From assembly GCA_934660965.1 (NCBI GenBank), contig CAKUIM010000010.1, positions 3,160 to 67,159 on the forward strand: a stretch of DNA of 64,000 bases, given 5' to 3'. The position numbers were made by a program, and so were the translations under genes. Below the pieces are notes generated by a model. It saw only the letters and a program-made list of their open reading frames with translations, did no database searches and was not told where the DNA came from. This document shows, in pieces, positions 9,909-18,440 of this stretch (position 1 is its first letter; the number at the start of each line of letters is the position of its first letter). The stretch comes from an uncultured Oscillospiraceae bacterium (GTDB taxonomy: Bacteria > Bacillota > Clostridia > Oscillospirales > Oscillospiraceae).

Positions 9909-10796
9909 ATGAAATCCAATAAAGTGATTATTTCCGCCTGCCTGTGCGGCGCGGGCACCCGCCGGGAGCAGGCCCCCACCGTCCCCTACACCCCCGAGGA
10001 GATCGCCCGCCAGGTGGTGGACGTGGCCCGGGCGGGCGCGGCGGTGGCCCACATCCATGTCCGCAAGGACACCACCCTGCCCGACGGCACCTTTGTGGAG
10101 GCCTATAAGTCCATGGACCTGGGCCAGTTCACCCAGACCGTGACTCTCGCCAAGCAGTACCTTGCCGAGGCGGGCCTTGACATCCTCATCAACCTGACCA
10201 CCTCCGGCGGCGAGTACGAGGACTATAAGCGGCTGCAGCACCTCTCTGCCCTCCAGCCCGACCTGTGCTCCTTCGACCCGGGCACCCTCAACTGGGCCAA
10301 CAGCTATATCTTTGAAAATAGCCCCCGCTTCCTCAACCTCCTGGCCGACGAGGTGGTCAAGACCAACGTCAAGCCCGAGTTTGAGATTTTCGACACCGGC
10401 TTTATCGACAGCGCCAACCACTACATCAAGACCCACAACATCCCCGGCGACCCCTACTATCAGTTCATCATGGGCGTTGGCGGCGCCATGCCCGGCACCG
10501 CGGGGAATCTGGCCTTCCTGGTGGACAAGCTGCCCGAGAACGCCATCTGGTCCGTGTCCGGCATCGGCAAGGCCCACATGCCCATGATGCTCGCCGGCCT
10601 TGCCCTGGGCTGCGACGGCCTGCGGGTGGGCCTGGAGGACAACGTGATGTACGGCAAGGACGAGAACGGCAACAAGGTCATCGCCACCAATGTGATGCTG
10701 GTGGAGCGGGCGGTGCGCCTTGCCAAGGAGGCCGGCCGCCAGATCGCCACCGCCGACGACGCCCGGAAGATCCTGGGCATCGGGAAGCGGGCCTGA
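9909..10796 (+). CDS. Beta-keto acid cleavage enzyme (BKACE), module 1
   Basis: This is a DUF849/BKACE family TIM-barrel zinc enzyme: a 3-keto acid plus acetyl-CoA gives acetoacetate plus the shortened acyl-CoA. Visible metal ligands are the two His of HIHVRKD (about residues 49 and 51) and Glu in LRVGLEDN (about 236); Arg and Asp of that motif are the catalytic pair described for Kce. Length is 295. The position equivalent to Glu14 of the lysine-pathway enzyme Kce, which I recall lies near the substrate amine, is Gly here (CLCGAGTRRE), so the lysine intermediate 3-keto-5-aminohexanoate is an unlikely substrate. It starts at ATG 9909 after AAAGGAGGAAA. Confidence 0.92.
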   Translation: MKSNKVIISACLCGAGTRREQAPTVPYTPEEIARQVVDVARAGAAVAHIHVRKDTTLPDGTFVEAYKSMDLGQFTQTVTLAKQYLAEAGLDILINLTTSGGEYEDYKRLQHLSALQPDLCSFDPGTLNWANSYIFENSPRFLNLLADEVVKTNVKPEFEIFDTGFIDSANHYIKTHNIPGDPYYQFIMGVGGAMPGTAGNLAFLVDKLPENAIWSVSGIGKAHMPMMLAGLALGCDGLRVGLEDNVMYGKDENGNKVIATNVMLVERAVRLAKEAGRQIATADDARKILGIGKRA

Positions 10797-10821
10797 CCGG
10801 GAGCGGAAAGGAGCGCTTGAG

Positions 10822-11784
10822 ATGAAAACACTCTCTGACATCAAGAAGATTACAGTCATTGGCGCGGGCACCATGGGCCCGGGCATCACCCAGATCTTTG
10901 CCATCGGCGGCTACGCCGTCACCATGGTGGATATTTTTCCCGAGGCCCTGGAGAAGGGAAAGCAGAGCCTGAAAAACGGCCTTGACACCTTTGTGGCCGA
11001 GGGCATGCTCACGAAGTCCGAGGCGGACGCGGCCTTTGCCCGGGTGAGCTATGAAACGGCCTATGAGGCGGGCGTGAAGGACGCCGACCTTGTGATGGAG
11101 TGCGTGGTGGAGCGCCGGGACGTGAAGGAGTCCGTCTTTGCCCAGCTGGACGCGCTGCTGCCCGAGGACGTGATCATCGCGTCCAACACCTCGGCCCTCA
11201 ATATCTTTGAGGTCATCCCCGAGCGGCGGCTGCCCTACGCGGTGATCGCCCACTGGTACGCCCCCGCCCAGATGATCCCCCTGGTGGAGGTGGTCAAGAG
11301 CGAGCAGGCCCCCCAGGAGCTGGCCGACGTGATGACCGCGCTGCTGGAGAAGTGCGGCAAGTCCCCGGTGCAGATGAAGAAATTCATCCGGGGCTATATC
11401 GTCAACCGCCTCCAGATGTGCCTCAATCAGGAGGTCTTTAACCTCCTTGACAACGACATCTGCACCCCCGAGGACATCGACAAGGCGGTGAAAACCAGCT
11501 TTATCCCCCGGGCCATGGTGCTTGGCCTGTGCAAGCGCATGGACTTCGGCGGCCTTGCCATGACGGGCAACAACTTCAAGAACCACAGCTATACCATGCC
11601 GCCGGAGAAGGATATGCCCGTTTCCCTGGCAAAGCATCTTGACAAAGGCGAGCTGGGGGTTAAAACCGGGAAGGGCTTTTACGACTACACCGGCGTTGAC
11701 ATGGATGCGCTGATGGCCAAGCGCGACAAGCAGCTTTTCGAGGCCTTCCGCCTGGAAAAGAAGTTTATGGACGACCCGGTTTGA
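10822..11784 (+). CDS. 3-hydroxyacyl-CoA dehydrogenase family, module 1
   Basis: This is an NAD-dependent oxidoreductase that should produce the 3-keto acid used by the neighbouring BKACE. The Rossmann motif GAGTMGPG is at about residues 14-21. The catalytic His is in AHWYAPAQMIPLVEVV and the paired Glu in the same segment; SNTSAL is the substrate Ser region; the C-terminal domain ends at GVKTGKGFYDY. The HWYAP segment differs from the HFFNP of true acyl-CoA dehydrogenases, so a free hydroxy acid is a possible substrate. The tail after the family end (about 25 residues, charged) is slightly long. ATG at 10822 lies 9 bases after GAAAGGAG. Confidence 0.9.
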   Translation: MKTLSDIKKITVIGAGTMGPGITQIFAIGGYAVTMVDIFPEALEKGKQSLKNGLDTFVAEGMLTKSEADAAFARVSYETAYEAGVKDADLVMECVVERRDVKESVFAQLDALLPEDVIIASNTSALNIFEVIPERRLPYAVIAHWYAPAQMIPLVEVVKSEQAPQELADVMTALLEKCGKSPVQMKKFIRGYIVNRLQMCLNQEVFNLLDNDICTPEDIDKAVKTSFIPRAMVLGLCKRMDFGGLAMTGNNFKNHSYTMPPEKDMPVSLAKHLDKGELGVKTGKGFYDYTGVDMDALMAKRDKQLFEAFRLEKKFMDDPV

Positions 11785-11803
11785 GCACGAAAGGGGACAG
11801 ACT

Positions 11804-12460
11804 ATGAAATCAAAGGTAATGACCATCGAACAGGCTATGGAGCACTGCCATAGCGGAATGACCGTAATGATTCCCGGCTTTGTCAACTGCGGCGTGCCGG
11901 AGCATCTGATCGAGGCTATGGTGGAGAAGGGGGTGCGCGACCTGCACGTCATCTCCAACAACACCTCGGTCAAGGGCAAGGGCATCGGCCTTCTGGTCCA
12001 CGCGGGCAGCATCCGCGCGCTGACCTGCTCCCACATCGGCAACAACACCGAGACGGTGGAAAAGTATATCGCCGGCGAGATCAACATCACCTTCACCCCC
12101 CAGGGCACGCTGTGCGAGCGGGTGCGGGCCGGCGGCGCGGGGCTGGGCGGCGTGCTCACCCCCACCGGCCTTGACACCATGATGGAGGAGGGCAAGCCGG
12201 TCATCGAGGTGGACGGCAAGCGCTATGTGCTGGAAAAGCCCCTGCGGGCGGACGTGGCCATCCTCCACGCCTGGAAGGCGGATAAAATGGGAAACCTGGT
12301 CTACCGCCACTCTGCCAAGAACTTCAACCCCATCATGGCCACTGCCGCGGATTACGTGATCGTGGAGGCGGAGCACATTGTAGAGGTGGGCGAGATCGAC
12401 CCCGACGAGGTCATGACGCCCGGCTGCTGCGTGAACGCCGTGGTGCCCTGCGGCGAATGA
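11804..12460 (+). CDS. CoA transferase alpha subunit (AtoD-like), module 1
   Basis: This is the CoA-binding subunit of a two-gene family I CoA transferase (3-oxoacid type). It has the usual N-terminal GMTVMIPGFVNCGVPEHLIEA, GNNTETV and the Gly-rich loop ERVRAGGAGLGGVLTPTG. At 218 residues it has full length. It is followed after 16 bases by the beta subunit. In this operon it can move CoA from the acyl-CoA made by BKACE onto acetoacetate, conserving the thioester bond without ATP. Confidence 0.93.
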   Translation: MKSKVMTIEQAMEHCHSGMTVMIPGFVNCGVPEHLIEAMVEKGVRDLHVISNNTSVKGKGIGLLVHAGSIRALTCSHIGNNTETVEKYIAGEINITFTPQGTLCERVRAGGAGLGGVLTPTGLDTMMEEGKPVIEVDGKRYVLEKPLRADVAILHAWKADKMGNLVYRHSAKNFNPIMATAADYVIVEAEHIVEVGEIDPDEVMTPGCCVNAVVPCGE

Positions 12461-12476
12461 GAGGGGAGGAATCACT

Positions 12477-13145
12477 GTGGTAGAAATGACGAAACAGGAA
12501 AAGAAGGAATTTATTGCCCGCCGGGCCGCCCGCTTCTTCCAGGACGGCGACCTTGTGAACCTGGGCATCGGCATCCCCACCCTGGCGGCCAATTTCATCC
12601 CCGAGGGCCGGGACGTGTGGATTCAGTCGGAAAACGGCGTAATCGGCCTGGCAGGAAAGCCCGAGGAGGGCAAGGAGGACCCGGACGTGATCGACGCCTC
12701 CGGCGGCTTCACGACCCTGCGGCAGGGCGGCAGCTTTGTGGGCTCCTTTGAGTCCTTCGGGCTCATCCGGGGCGGCCATGTGGCGGCCACGGTGCTGGGC
12801 GCGTTCCAGGTGGACCAGGAGGGCAGCGTCGCCAACTGGATTGTGCCCGGGCGCACCGCCGCCGGCATGGGCGGCGCCATGGATCTGGTGTCCGGCGCGC
12901 GGCAGATTATCATTACCATGGAGCACTGCGAAAAGACCGGCGCGCCCAAGGTGCTCAAAAAGTGCACCCTGCCGCTGACTGCCTCCCATAAGGTCACCTA
13001 TGTGGTGACGGAGCTGTGCGTGCTGCACCAGACCGAGGCCGGCCTTGTGCTGGAGGAGCTGGCCCCGGGGGTGACGGTGGAGGATGTGCTCGCGCGGACC
13101 GAGGCGGAGCTCATCATTCCGGAGAAGATCGGCTGCATGGCCTGA
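12477..13145 (+). CDS. CoA transferase beta subunit (AtoA-like), module 1
   Basis: This is the catalytic subunit. The Glu that forms the glutamyl-CoA intermediate is in SENGVIG, after VNLGIGIPTL; GGAMDLV and the C-terminal EELAPGVTVEDV.ARTEA are family landmarks. It has 222 residues. I use GTG 12477, which is 6 bases after GAGGGGAGGA; an ATG 9 bases later has poorer spacing. It is the last gene before a strong terminator, so the sigma-54 operon probably ends here. Confidence 0.93.
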   Translation: MVEMTKQEKKEFIARRAARFFQDGDLVNLGIGIPTLAANFIPEGRDVWIQSENGVIGLAGKPEEGKEDPDVIDASGGFTTLRQGGSFVGSFESFGLIRGGHVAATVLGAFQVDQEGSVANWIVPGRTAAGMGGAMDLVSGARQIIITMEHCEKTGAPKVLKKCTLPLTASHKVTYVVTELCVLHQTEAGLVLEELAPGVTVEDVLARTEAELIIPEKIGCMA

Positions 13146-13168
13146 GACCTGACGAAGCAGACAAGATA

Positions 13169-13218
13169 CGGCCGGCAGCGCCCATCCCTTCCGGATGGGC
13201 CGCCGGCCGTGTTTTTTC
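13169..13218 (+). terminator. Intrinsic terminator ending module 1
   Basis: A long hairpin (CGGCCGGC arm and GCCGGCCG arm with an inner CCCATCC/GGATGGG stem) is followed by TTTTTT. Confidence 0.88.
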
Positions 13219-13297
13219 GAAACGCAAAGGTATATACCATCGGCCGGAGCGGCGGGAGGGCCTGCCCCCGGCGGATGATAGGGAAGGATTTTAGCAA

Positions 13298-14827
13298 ATG
13301 GGAATTCAGATCTGGCATATCATCGGCATTGCAGCGGTGCTGCTGCTGATTGCGGGAGTGAGCCTGTACTCCGGCAAAAAAGTGAAGAACGCCGCCGACT
13401 TCACCACCGGCGGCGGCAAGGTGGGCCGCTGGATGGTGTGCGGCACCATCATGGGCAGCCTTGTGGGCGGCCAGGCCACCGTGGGCACCGCCCAGCTGGC
13501 CTTCAACTACGGCGCCGCGGCCTGGTGGTTTACCCTGGGCTCGGGCATCGGCTGCCTTGCCCTGGCCCTGGGCTACGCCGTGCGGCTGCGCCGGGGCGGC
13601 AGCGGCACGCTGCTGGGCATCATCTCCAACGAGTACGGCTCCACCGCGCGGTATGTGGGCTCGCTCTTTTCCTCCGTGGGCATTTTTATCAGCGTCATCG
13701 CCCAGGTGGTGTCGGCGGTGGCTCTCATCTCCTCCGTGGTGTCGGTAAACTCCGTGATGGCGGCGGTGACTGCCATCGCCCTCATGGCCATCTATGTGGT
13801 GTTCGGCGGGCTGTGGGGCGCCGGGATGGGCGGCGTTGTGAAGCTTATTCTGCTGTACCTGGCCGCCATTGCCGGGTGTATCATGGCCCTGACCCTCTCC
13901 GGGGGCTTCGGCGGGCTGCTCTCCAACCTGAAGGGGGCCCTGGTGAACACCGAGCTGGGGGCGCTCTCGGGTATTGAGAGCGCCGGGGACATTTCCGGGC
14001 GGTTCTTCAGCCTGGTAGCCCGGGGGCCGGCCAAGGACCTGGGCTCCGGCCTTTCGCTGCTGCTGGGCGTGCTGTCCACCCAGATTTACGGCCAGGCGGT
14101 GATGTCCGCCAAGAGCGACGGCGAGGCCCGGCGGGGCGCGCTGCTCTCCACCTTCCTCATCCCCCCCATCGGGGCGGCGTGCATCCTCATCGGCCTTTTT
14201 ATGCGCGGGCACTACATTACCACCGCGGAGATCGCGGCCCTCCAGGCGGCGGGCCAGGCCATTCCCGCCGGCATGACGGAGATCGCCTCCACCGCCCAGG
14301 TGTTCCCCATGTTCGTCATCCGGCATATGAACCCGCTGCTGGGCGGCGTGGTGCTGGGCACTCTCTTCATCACCATTGTGGGCGGCGGCGCTGGCTTGAG
14401 CCTTGGGACAGCCACGGTGCTGCTCAATGACCTCTTCAAGAAGGCCACCGACCGGCTGCCCACGCCGGAGAAAAAGCTGCTGGTGACCCGCCTTACCATC
14501 ATTGGCGTGCTCATCGCGGCGGCGGGGGTGGCCCTTGGCACCTCCGGCGCGGTCATCAACGACCTGGGCTTCCTCTCCATGGGCCTGCGGGGCGCGGTGA
14601 TCTTCATCCCCCTGACCTGTGCGCTGTTCCTCCCCGGGCGGGTGGACAGCCGCTGGGTGGTGGCCTCCGAGGTGTGCGCGGCCATCGCCGTGGTGGCGGG
14701 CAAGCTTGCGGGCATCGGCATCGACCCGCTGTTTATCGGCGTGGCGGCAAGCCTTCTGTGCTGCCTTGTGGGCATGGGCGTGAAAAAGGGCGGCGGCAAG
14801 AGCCTTGCCTCCGGCGCCGCGGGCTGA
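13298..14827 (+). CDS. Sodium:solute symporter family protein
   Basis: This is a secondary transporter of the SSF fold, 509 residues with about 13 hydrophobic segments. The unwound-helix region is visible as GTIMGSLVGGQATVGTAQLAF, and conserved Gly/Ser-rich helices follow. It probably imports an organic acid or amino acid with Na+. It lies behind the terminator of module 1 on the same strand, so it may be expressed separately or by read-through. A TATATA box is visible at about 13230 but no good -35. Its substrate may be the same as that of the module 1 enzymes, which would give a second uptake route; that is inference. Confidence 0.88.
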   Translation: MGIQIWHIIGIAAVLLLIAGVSLYSGKKVKNAADFTTGGGKVGRWMVCGTIMGSLVGGQATVGTAQLAFNYGAAAWWFTLGSGIGCLALALGYAVRLRRGGSGTLLGIISNEYGSTARYVGSLFSSVGIFISVIAQVVSAVALISSVVSVNSVMAAVTAIALMAIYVVFGGLWGAGMGGVVKLILLYLAAIAGCIMALTLSGGFGGLLSNLKGALVNTELGALSGIESAGDISGRFFSLVARGPAKDLGSGLSLLLGVLSTQIYGQAVMSAKSDGEARRGALLSTFLIPPIGAACILIGLFMRGHYITTAEIAALQAAGQAIPAGMTEIASTAQVFPMFVIRHMNPLLGGVVLGTLFITIVGGGAGLSLGTATVLLNDLFKKATDRLPTPEKKLLVTRLTIIGVLIAAAGVALGTSGAVINDLGFLSMGLRGAVIFIPLTCALFLPGRVDSRWVVASEVCAAIAVVAGKLAGIGIDPLFIGVAASLLCCLVGMGVKKGGGKSLASGAAG

Positions 14828-14833
14828 TATAAT
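14805..14833 (+). promoter_or_regulatory. SigA-type promoter for two-component system
   Basis: TTGCCT, a 17-base spacer and TATAAT, overlapping the end of the symporter gene. It fits transcription of the response regulator and kinase pair. Confidence 0.7.
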
Positions 14834-14851
14834 AGAAAAATCAACGTCTCT

Positions 14852-14882
14852 CCGTCTCTGCGGCGCTGCGCCGCAGAGACGG
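14852..14882 (+). repeat. Perfect 14-bp inverted repeat in 5' leader
   Basis: CCGTCTCTGCGGCG, a 3-base loop and its exact complement. There is no T tract after it, so it is not a classical terminator. It lies between the promoter at 14805-14833 and the response regulator start, and could be a leader hairpin or a protein-binding site. Confidence 0.6.
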
Positions 14883-14941
14883 GGAGGGGACAAGACCGGG
14901 CGGGCCGGCAAGGCCCCCCTTATGAATGGAGGCGCACGACC

Positions 14942-15613
14942 ATGCACCGGATTCTGGTGGCAGACGACGAGGAAAAGCTGCGCAAGGTCATTAAGAAATA
15001 CCTGGATTTTCAGGGCTATGAGACCGTTGAGGCGGTGGACGGGCAGGACGCGGTGGAGCGCTGCCGGGAGGAGAGCTTTGACCTTATCATCCTGGACGTG
15101 ATGATGCCCCGGATGGACGGCATCACCGCCTGCCGGCGCATCCGCAAGCTGTGCGACACCCCCATTCTCATGCTCACAGCCAAGGGCGAGGAGTACGACC
15201 GCATTGTGGGCTTCGAGTCGGGGGCGGACGACTATGTGGTCAAGCCCTTCTCCCCCAAGGAGCTGATGCTGCGCATCGAGTCCATCCTGCGCCGCAGCGC
15301 AAAGCAGGGCCGGGCCAACCGGGACATCAGCGCCGGGCGGGTGACCTTCTCGCCGGAGGGACGCTGGGTGGAGGCAGACGGCAAGCGCACGGAGCTCACC
15401 GCCAAGGAGCTGGAGCTGCTGGGCTACCTGATGGGCCGGCCGGGCCGGGTCATCCCCCGGCAGGAGCTGTGCATGGCGGTGTGGGGATCAGACGCCCAGA
15501 ACGTCAGCCGGACGCTGGACACCCACATCAAGTGCCTGCGCAAGGCCCTTGGGGTGTGCAGCGGGTACATTACGACCATTTACGGGGTGGGGTATCGCTT
15601 TGAAGTCGCATAG
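14942..15613 (+). CDS. OmpR/PhoB-family response regulator
   Basis: The receiver domain spans residues 1-115 with acidic pocket DDEE, phospho-acceptor Asp in LIILDVMMPRMDG (about residue 52), Thr in MLTAKG and Lys in VVKPF. The C-terminal winged-helix DNA-binding domain follows (ELTAKELELLGYLM, ending YGVGYRFE). It has 223 residues. The kinase gene overlaps its 3' end. Targets are not evident from the sequence; the neighbouring transporter and alcohol dehydrogenase genes are candidates by position only. Confidence 0.95.
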   Translation: MHRILVADDEEKLRKVIKKYLDFQGYETVEAVDGQDAVERCREESFDLIILDVMMPRMDGITACRRIRKLCDTPILMLTAKGEEYDRIVGFESGADDYVVKPFSPKELMLRIESILRRSAKQGRANRDISAGRVTFSPEGRWVEADGKRTELTAKELELLGYLMGRPGRVIPRQELCMAVWGSDAQNVSRTLDTHIKCLRKALGVCSGYITTIYGVGYRFEVA

Positions 15614-17018
15614 CAGCATCTCCTGGCGGATTGCGAAATATCTGCTGGGCTATACCTTCGGGCTGCTGGCCGTGCTGTGGATTTTCCAGATTCATCTGCT
15701 GCCCCGCATCTATCAGGAGTACCGCAAGGCGGACGTCACCGGGCAGGTCACCGCCCTGGGGAAGGACATGTCAAACCCCAACATCACCCGCCGCATCGTC
15801 AGCTTTGCCAAGGAGGAGACGGCCTGCATCCGGGTGGTCACCGCCTCGGGTACCGAGGTGCTCTCCCTGGACCTGATGCCCTACTGTGCCATCCACTCGC
15901 TGGATAAGCAGTCTCTGAGGGAGCTGTGGAGCCAGGCGGAGGAAAACGGCGGCACCAAGACGGAGATCTATGCCATGACGGGCAACCTCCTCTACCGGCA
16001 GATTCCCTCGGGCTCTCAGGCCATCCTCCACGTCCAGGTGTTTGAGCCCCCCGGGCGGGAGGCCTTCGCCATTTACTACAACAGCGCCCTCTCCCCCATC
16101 AACGGGATGCTGTCTGTCCTTCAGATTATTCTGAAGATCATTACGGCGGCGGCGGTGTGCATCGCGGCGGTGATGGTGTGGTGGATCAGCCGCACCACCG
16201 TGCGGCCTATCACCCAGGTGGCGGAGCGGGTGCGCCGGCTCAAGGCCCAGGACTACACCGTGAAGTTTGAGGGCGGCGGCTTCCGGGAGATCGAGGAGCT
16301 CAACGAGGTGCTCAACGAGACCAGCCAGGCCCTCGATCAGCTCGACCGGATGCGCAGCGAGATCTTCGCCAAGGCGTCTCACGACCTGCGCACCCCCTTG
16401 TCCATGATTATCGCCTACGGCGAGGCCATGCGGGACATCCCGGGGGAGAACACCCCGGAGAACGTGCAGGTCATCATCGACGAGGCAAGGCGGATGAGCG
16501 ACCTTGTCAACAACATCCTGGTCTATCCGGAGCTGCCCGGGGCGGGGCAGACCGCCCCGAATTTTACCCGCTTCGACTTCGGCGCGCAGTGCCGCGCCAT
16601 CATCCGGCAGCACCAGCACCTGAAGGCGGGGGGCAGCTGCGCCTTTTTGTATGACGGGCCGGAGTCCCTCTGGGTGTGCGCCGACAAGGTGCGCATGAGC
16701 CAGGTGCTCTACAACCTTTTGAGCAACGCCATGGCCCACAGCGGCGGCGCCACCGAGATCCGCCTGACCGTCCGGCAGGAGGGGGACATGATCTACACCG
16801 CCGTGAGCGATAACGGCAAGGGCATCCCAAAGGATGAGCAGGAGCTGGTGTGGGAGGTGAACTACTCCAAGGCGGAGGAGGACGGCTACCACCGGGGGCT
16901 GGGCCTTGCCATCGTGCGCTCCATTCTGGAGCAGCACCACGCCCAGTTCGGCGTGGAGAGCGAGAGCGGCAGGGGCTGCACCTTCTATTTCCGCTTCCCG
17001 GAGGACGCCCGGACATGA
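15600..17018 (+). CDS. Membrane sensor histidine kinase
   Basis: This is the partner of the response regulator. Two membrane helices (about residues 12-30 and 170-195) flank an extracytoplasmic sensor domain of about 140 residues. A HAMP linker (ISRTTVRPITQVAERVRRL), the HisKA phospho-acceptor in ASHDLRTPLS and the ATPase boxes NLLSNAMAHS, SDNGKGIP and GLGLAI follow. Start taken as TTG at 15600, inside the last codons of the regulator, with GGGGTGGGG upstream; no ATG exists nearby in frame. About 472 residues. The signal is unknown. Confidence 0.92.
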   Translation: MKSHSSISWRIAKYLLGYTFGLLAVLWIFQIHLLPRIYQEYRKADVTGQVTALGKDMSNPNITRRIVSFAKEETACIRVVTASGTEVLSLDLMPYCAIHSLDKQSLRELWSQAEENGGTKTEIYAMTGNLLYRQIPSGSQAILHVQVFEPPGREAFAIYYNSALSPINGMLSVLQIILKIITAAAVCIAAVMVWWISRTTVRPITQVAERVRRLKAQDYTVKFEGGGFREIEELNEVLNETSQALDQLDRMRSEIFAKASHDLRTPLSMIIAYGEAMRDIPGENTPENVQVIIDEARRMSDLVNNILVYPELPGAGQTAPNFTRFDFGAQCRAIIRQHQHLKAGGSCAFLYDGPESLWVCADKVRMSQVLYNLLSNAMAHSGGATEIRLTVRQEGDMIYTAVSDNGKGIPKDEQELVWEVNYSKAEEDGYHRGLGLAIVRSILEQHHAQFGVESESGRGCTFYFRFPEDART

Positions 17019-17024
17019 GCACAT

Positions 17025-17061
17025 AAAAAAGCCGGCGGCACAGTCTGTGCCGCCGGCTTTT
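17025..17061 (+). terminator. Terminator after histidine kinase
   Basis: GCCGGCGGCACA stem with a T4 tail and A6 in front, so it may work in both directions. The same hairpin, differing only in the loop, follows the CBS gene at 19929-19964. Confidence 0.88.
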
Positions 17062-17065
17062 GCTT

Positions 17066-17137
17066 ATCTGCAAGGCCCTCTCAGTCACCTGCGGTGACAG
17101 CTCTCCCAGAGGGAGAGCCAAGGGGCTGTGGGCGCAA
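17066..17137 (+). repeat. Interspersed repeat, copy 1
   Basis: This 72-base element holds the imperfect palindromes TCACCTGCGGTGA and CTCTCCCAGAGGGAGAG. It is followed at 17150-17200 by a related palindromic block (CTCTCCCTTTGGGAGAG). It recurs at 17226-17298 with a single extra A, and its first 57 bases recur at 19969-20025. Confidence 0.85.
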
Positions 17138-17225
17138 TTCTTGCCTCTCCCTTTGGGAGAGGTGGTTGAGCGCAGCGAAACCGGAGAGGGGGAACAATGA
17201 CCATACGATAGGCCCCCAGAAGCTC

Positions 17226-17298
17226 ATCTGCAAGGCCCTCTCAGTCACCTGCGGTGACAGCTCTCCCAGAGGGAGAGCCAAAGGGGCTGTGGGCGCAA
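17226..17298 (+). repeat. Interspersed repeat, copy 2
   Basis: Identical to copy 1 except for one inserted A near the end. It stops 17 bases before the stop codon of the convergent alcohol dehydrogenase, whose last codons themselves fall in a related CCCTCGTCAGAGGG palindrome (17310-17325). Confidence 0.85.
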
Positions 17299-17315
17299 GC
17301 CCTTAGCCTCCCTCG

Positions 17316-18365
17316 TCAGAGGGTGACGCAGGTTTTGATGAGGTCCCGGGGCTTATCCGTCATGGCCCGGAAGGCCTCGGGGATCTGGTCGAAGCCCTGG
17401 TAGCGATGGGTGATGAGCACCGTGGGGTCGATACGGCCGTAGCGTACCAGCTCCAGCATGGCCCCGATGCGGGCCCGGCCGCCGCCGGTCAGGCCGCAGC
17501 GGATGGTCTTGTTGCTCATGCCAAAGCCCCAGCGGGGGTTGGAGATCTCCAGATTGCCGGTGGTAGTGAAGTAGTTGACATTGCCGATGGTGCCGCCGTA
17601 GCGCACCATGGACAGGGCCTGGTTGAGGGCGTCATCCCCGCCGCCGGCGATGATGCAGCGGTCCGCCCCCTGCTTATGGGTGAGGGCAAAGACCTGCTTG
17701 ACAACGTCCCCCTCCTTATAATTGACGATGTCGGTGGCGCCGTAGAATTTGGCGGCCTCCACGCAGTTGGGGCGGCTGCCGATGGCGATGATCCGCCCGG
17801 CGCCCCGCAGCCTGGCCCCCGCCACGCTCATCAGGCCCACCGGGCCGATGCCCAGCACCACCACGGTGTCGCCGAACTGAACGTCGGCAAGCTCCGCGCC
17901 GTACAGGCCGGTGGTCATCATGTCGGTGGCCATGACGGCGGCCTCCCAGGACACGCCCTTGGGGATTGGGGTGAGGTTGGCGTCGGCGTTGGGGATGAGG
18001 GCATACTCGGCCAGCAGCCCGTCGATGCGGTTGGAGATGACGTTGCCCGTCATGGGGCCGGCAAAGTGCTGGGGGACGCCCTTCTGGGAGAGCGGGGTGC
18101 TCCAGTCCGGCGTCACCGCCGGGATGGCGACGATGTCGCCGGGGGCGAAGTCCCGGACCAGCTCGCCCACCTCTACCACCTCGCCCACGCCCTCATGGCC
18201 CAGGATGCGGCCGGGCTCCACATAGCCGAACTCTACGTTATGGACGTCGGAGGTGCAGGGGGAGACCATCAGAGGCCGCACCACCGCGGCGGCGGCGCTG
18301 GCATGGGGGCGGTCCTTTTCCACCCAGCCTGCCTGGCCCTTGGAGAGAAATGCATAGCCTTTCAT
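17316..18365 (-). CDS. Zinc-dependent secondary alcohol dehydrogenase
   Basis: This is a medium-chain dehydrogenase of 349 residues, collinear with the NADP-dependent isopropanol dehydrogenases of Clostridium beijerinckii and Thermoanaerobacter brockii. Catalytic zinc ligands match that group: Cys37 in PCTSD, His-Glu in GHEGVGEV (about 59-60) and Asp in ATDMMTTG (about 150). The Rossmann motif is GIGPVGLMS, and GSRPNCVEAAKFYGA matches the NADP-binding loop. The structural-zinc lobe is missing, as in that family. It starts at ATG 18365 after AAGGAG and lies 75 bases downstream of the CofE-like gene, probably in one transcript. Substrate (2-propanol/acetone, 2,3-butanediol or a longer ketone) cannot be read from the sequence. 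Confidence 0.92.
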   Translation of the reverse strand: MKGYAFLSKGQAGWVEKDRPHASAAAAVVRPLMVSPCTSDVHNVEFGYVEPGRILGHEGVGEVVEVGELVRDFAPGDIVAIPAVTPDWSTPLSQKGVPQHFAGPMTGNVISNRIDGLLAEYALIPNADANLTPIPKGVSWEAAVMATDMMTTGLYGAELADVQFGDTVVVLGIGPVGLMSVAGARLRGAGRIIAIGSRPNCVEAAKFYGATDIVNYKEGDVVKQVFALTHKQGADRCIIAGGGDDALNQALSMVRYGGTIGNVNYFTTTGNLEISNPRWGFGMSNKTIRCGLTGGGRARIGAMLELVRYGRIDPTVLITHRYQGFDQIPEAFRAMTDKPRDLIKTCVTL

Positions 18366-18440
18366 GTTGTAACGCTCCTTTTGATTCCGGCGGCACCGGG
18401 TGATTGCACACAGGGCGGCCGATCGGGGCCGCCCTGCGCA

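Noticed and set aside
8680..13145. Lysine fermentation (kam/kdd/kce/kal) operon
   Set aside because: No lysine aminomutase, 3,5-diaminohexanoate dehydrogenase or ammonia-lyase genes are present, and the BKACE lacks the amine-side Glu.
17066..17298. Two 72-base repeats as a CRISPR array
   Set aside because: Only two copies, too long, the spacer is itself repetitive, a third copy lies elsewhere, and there are no cas genes.
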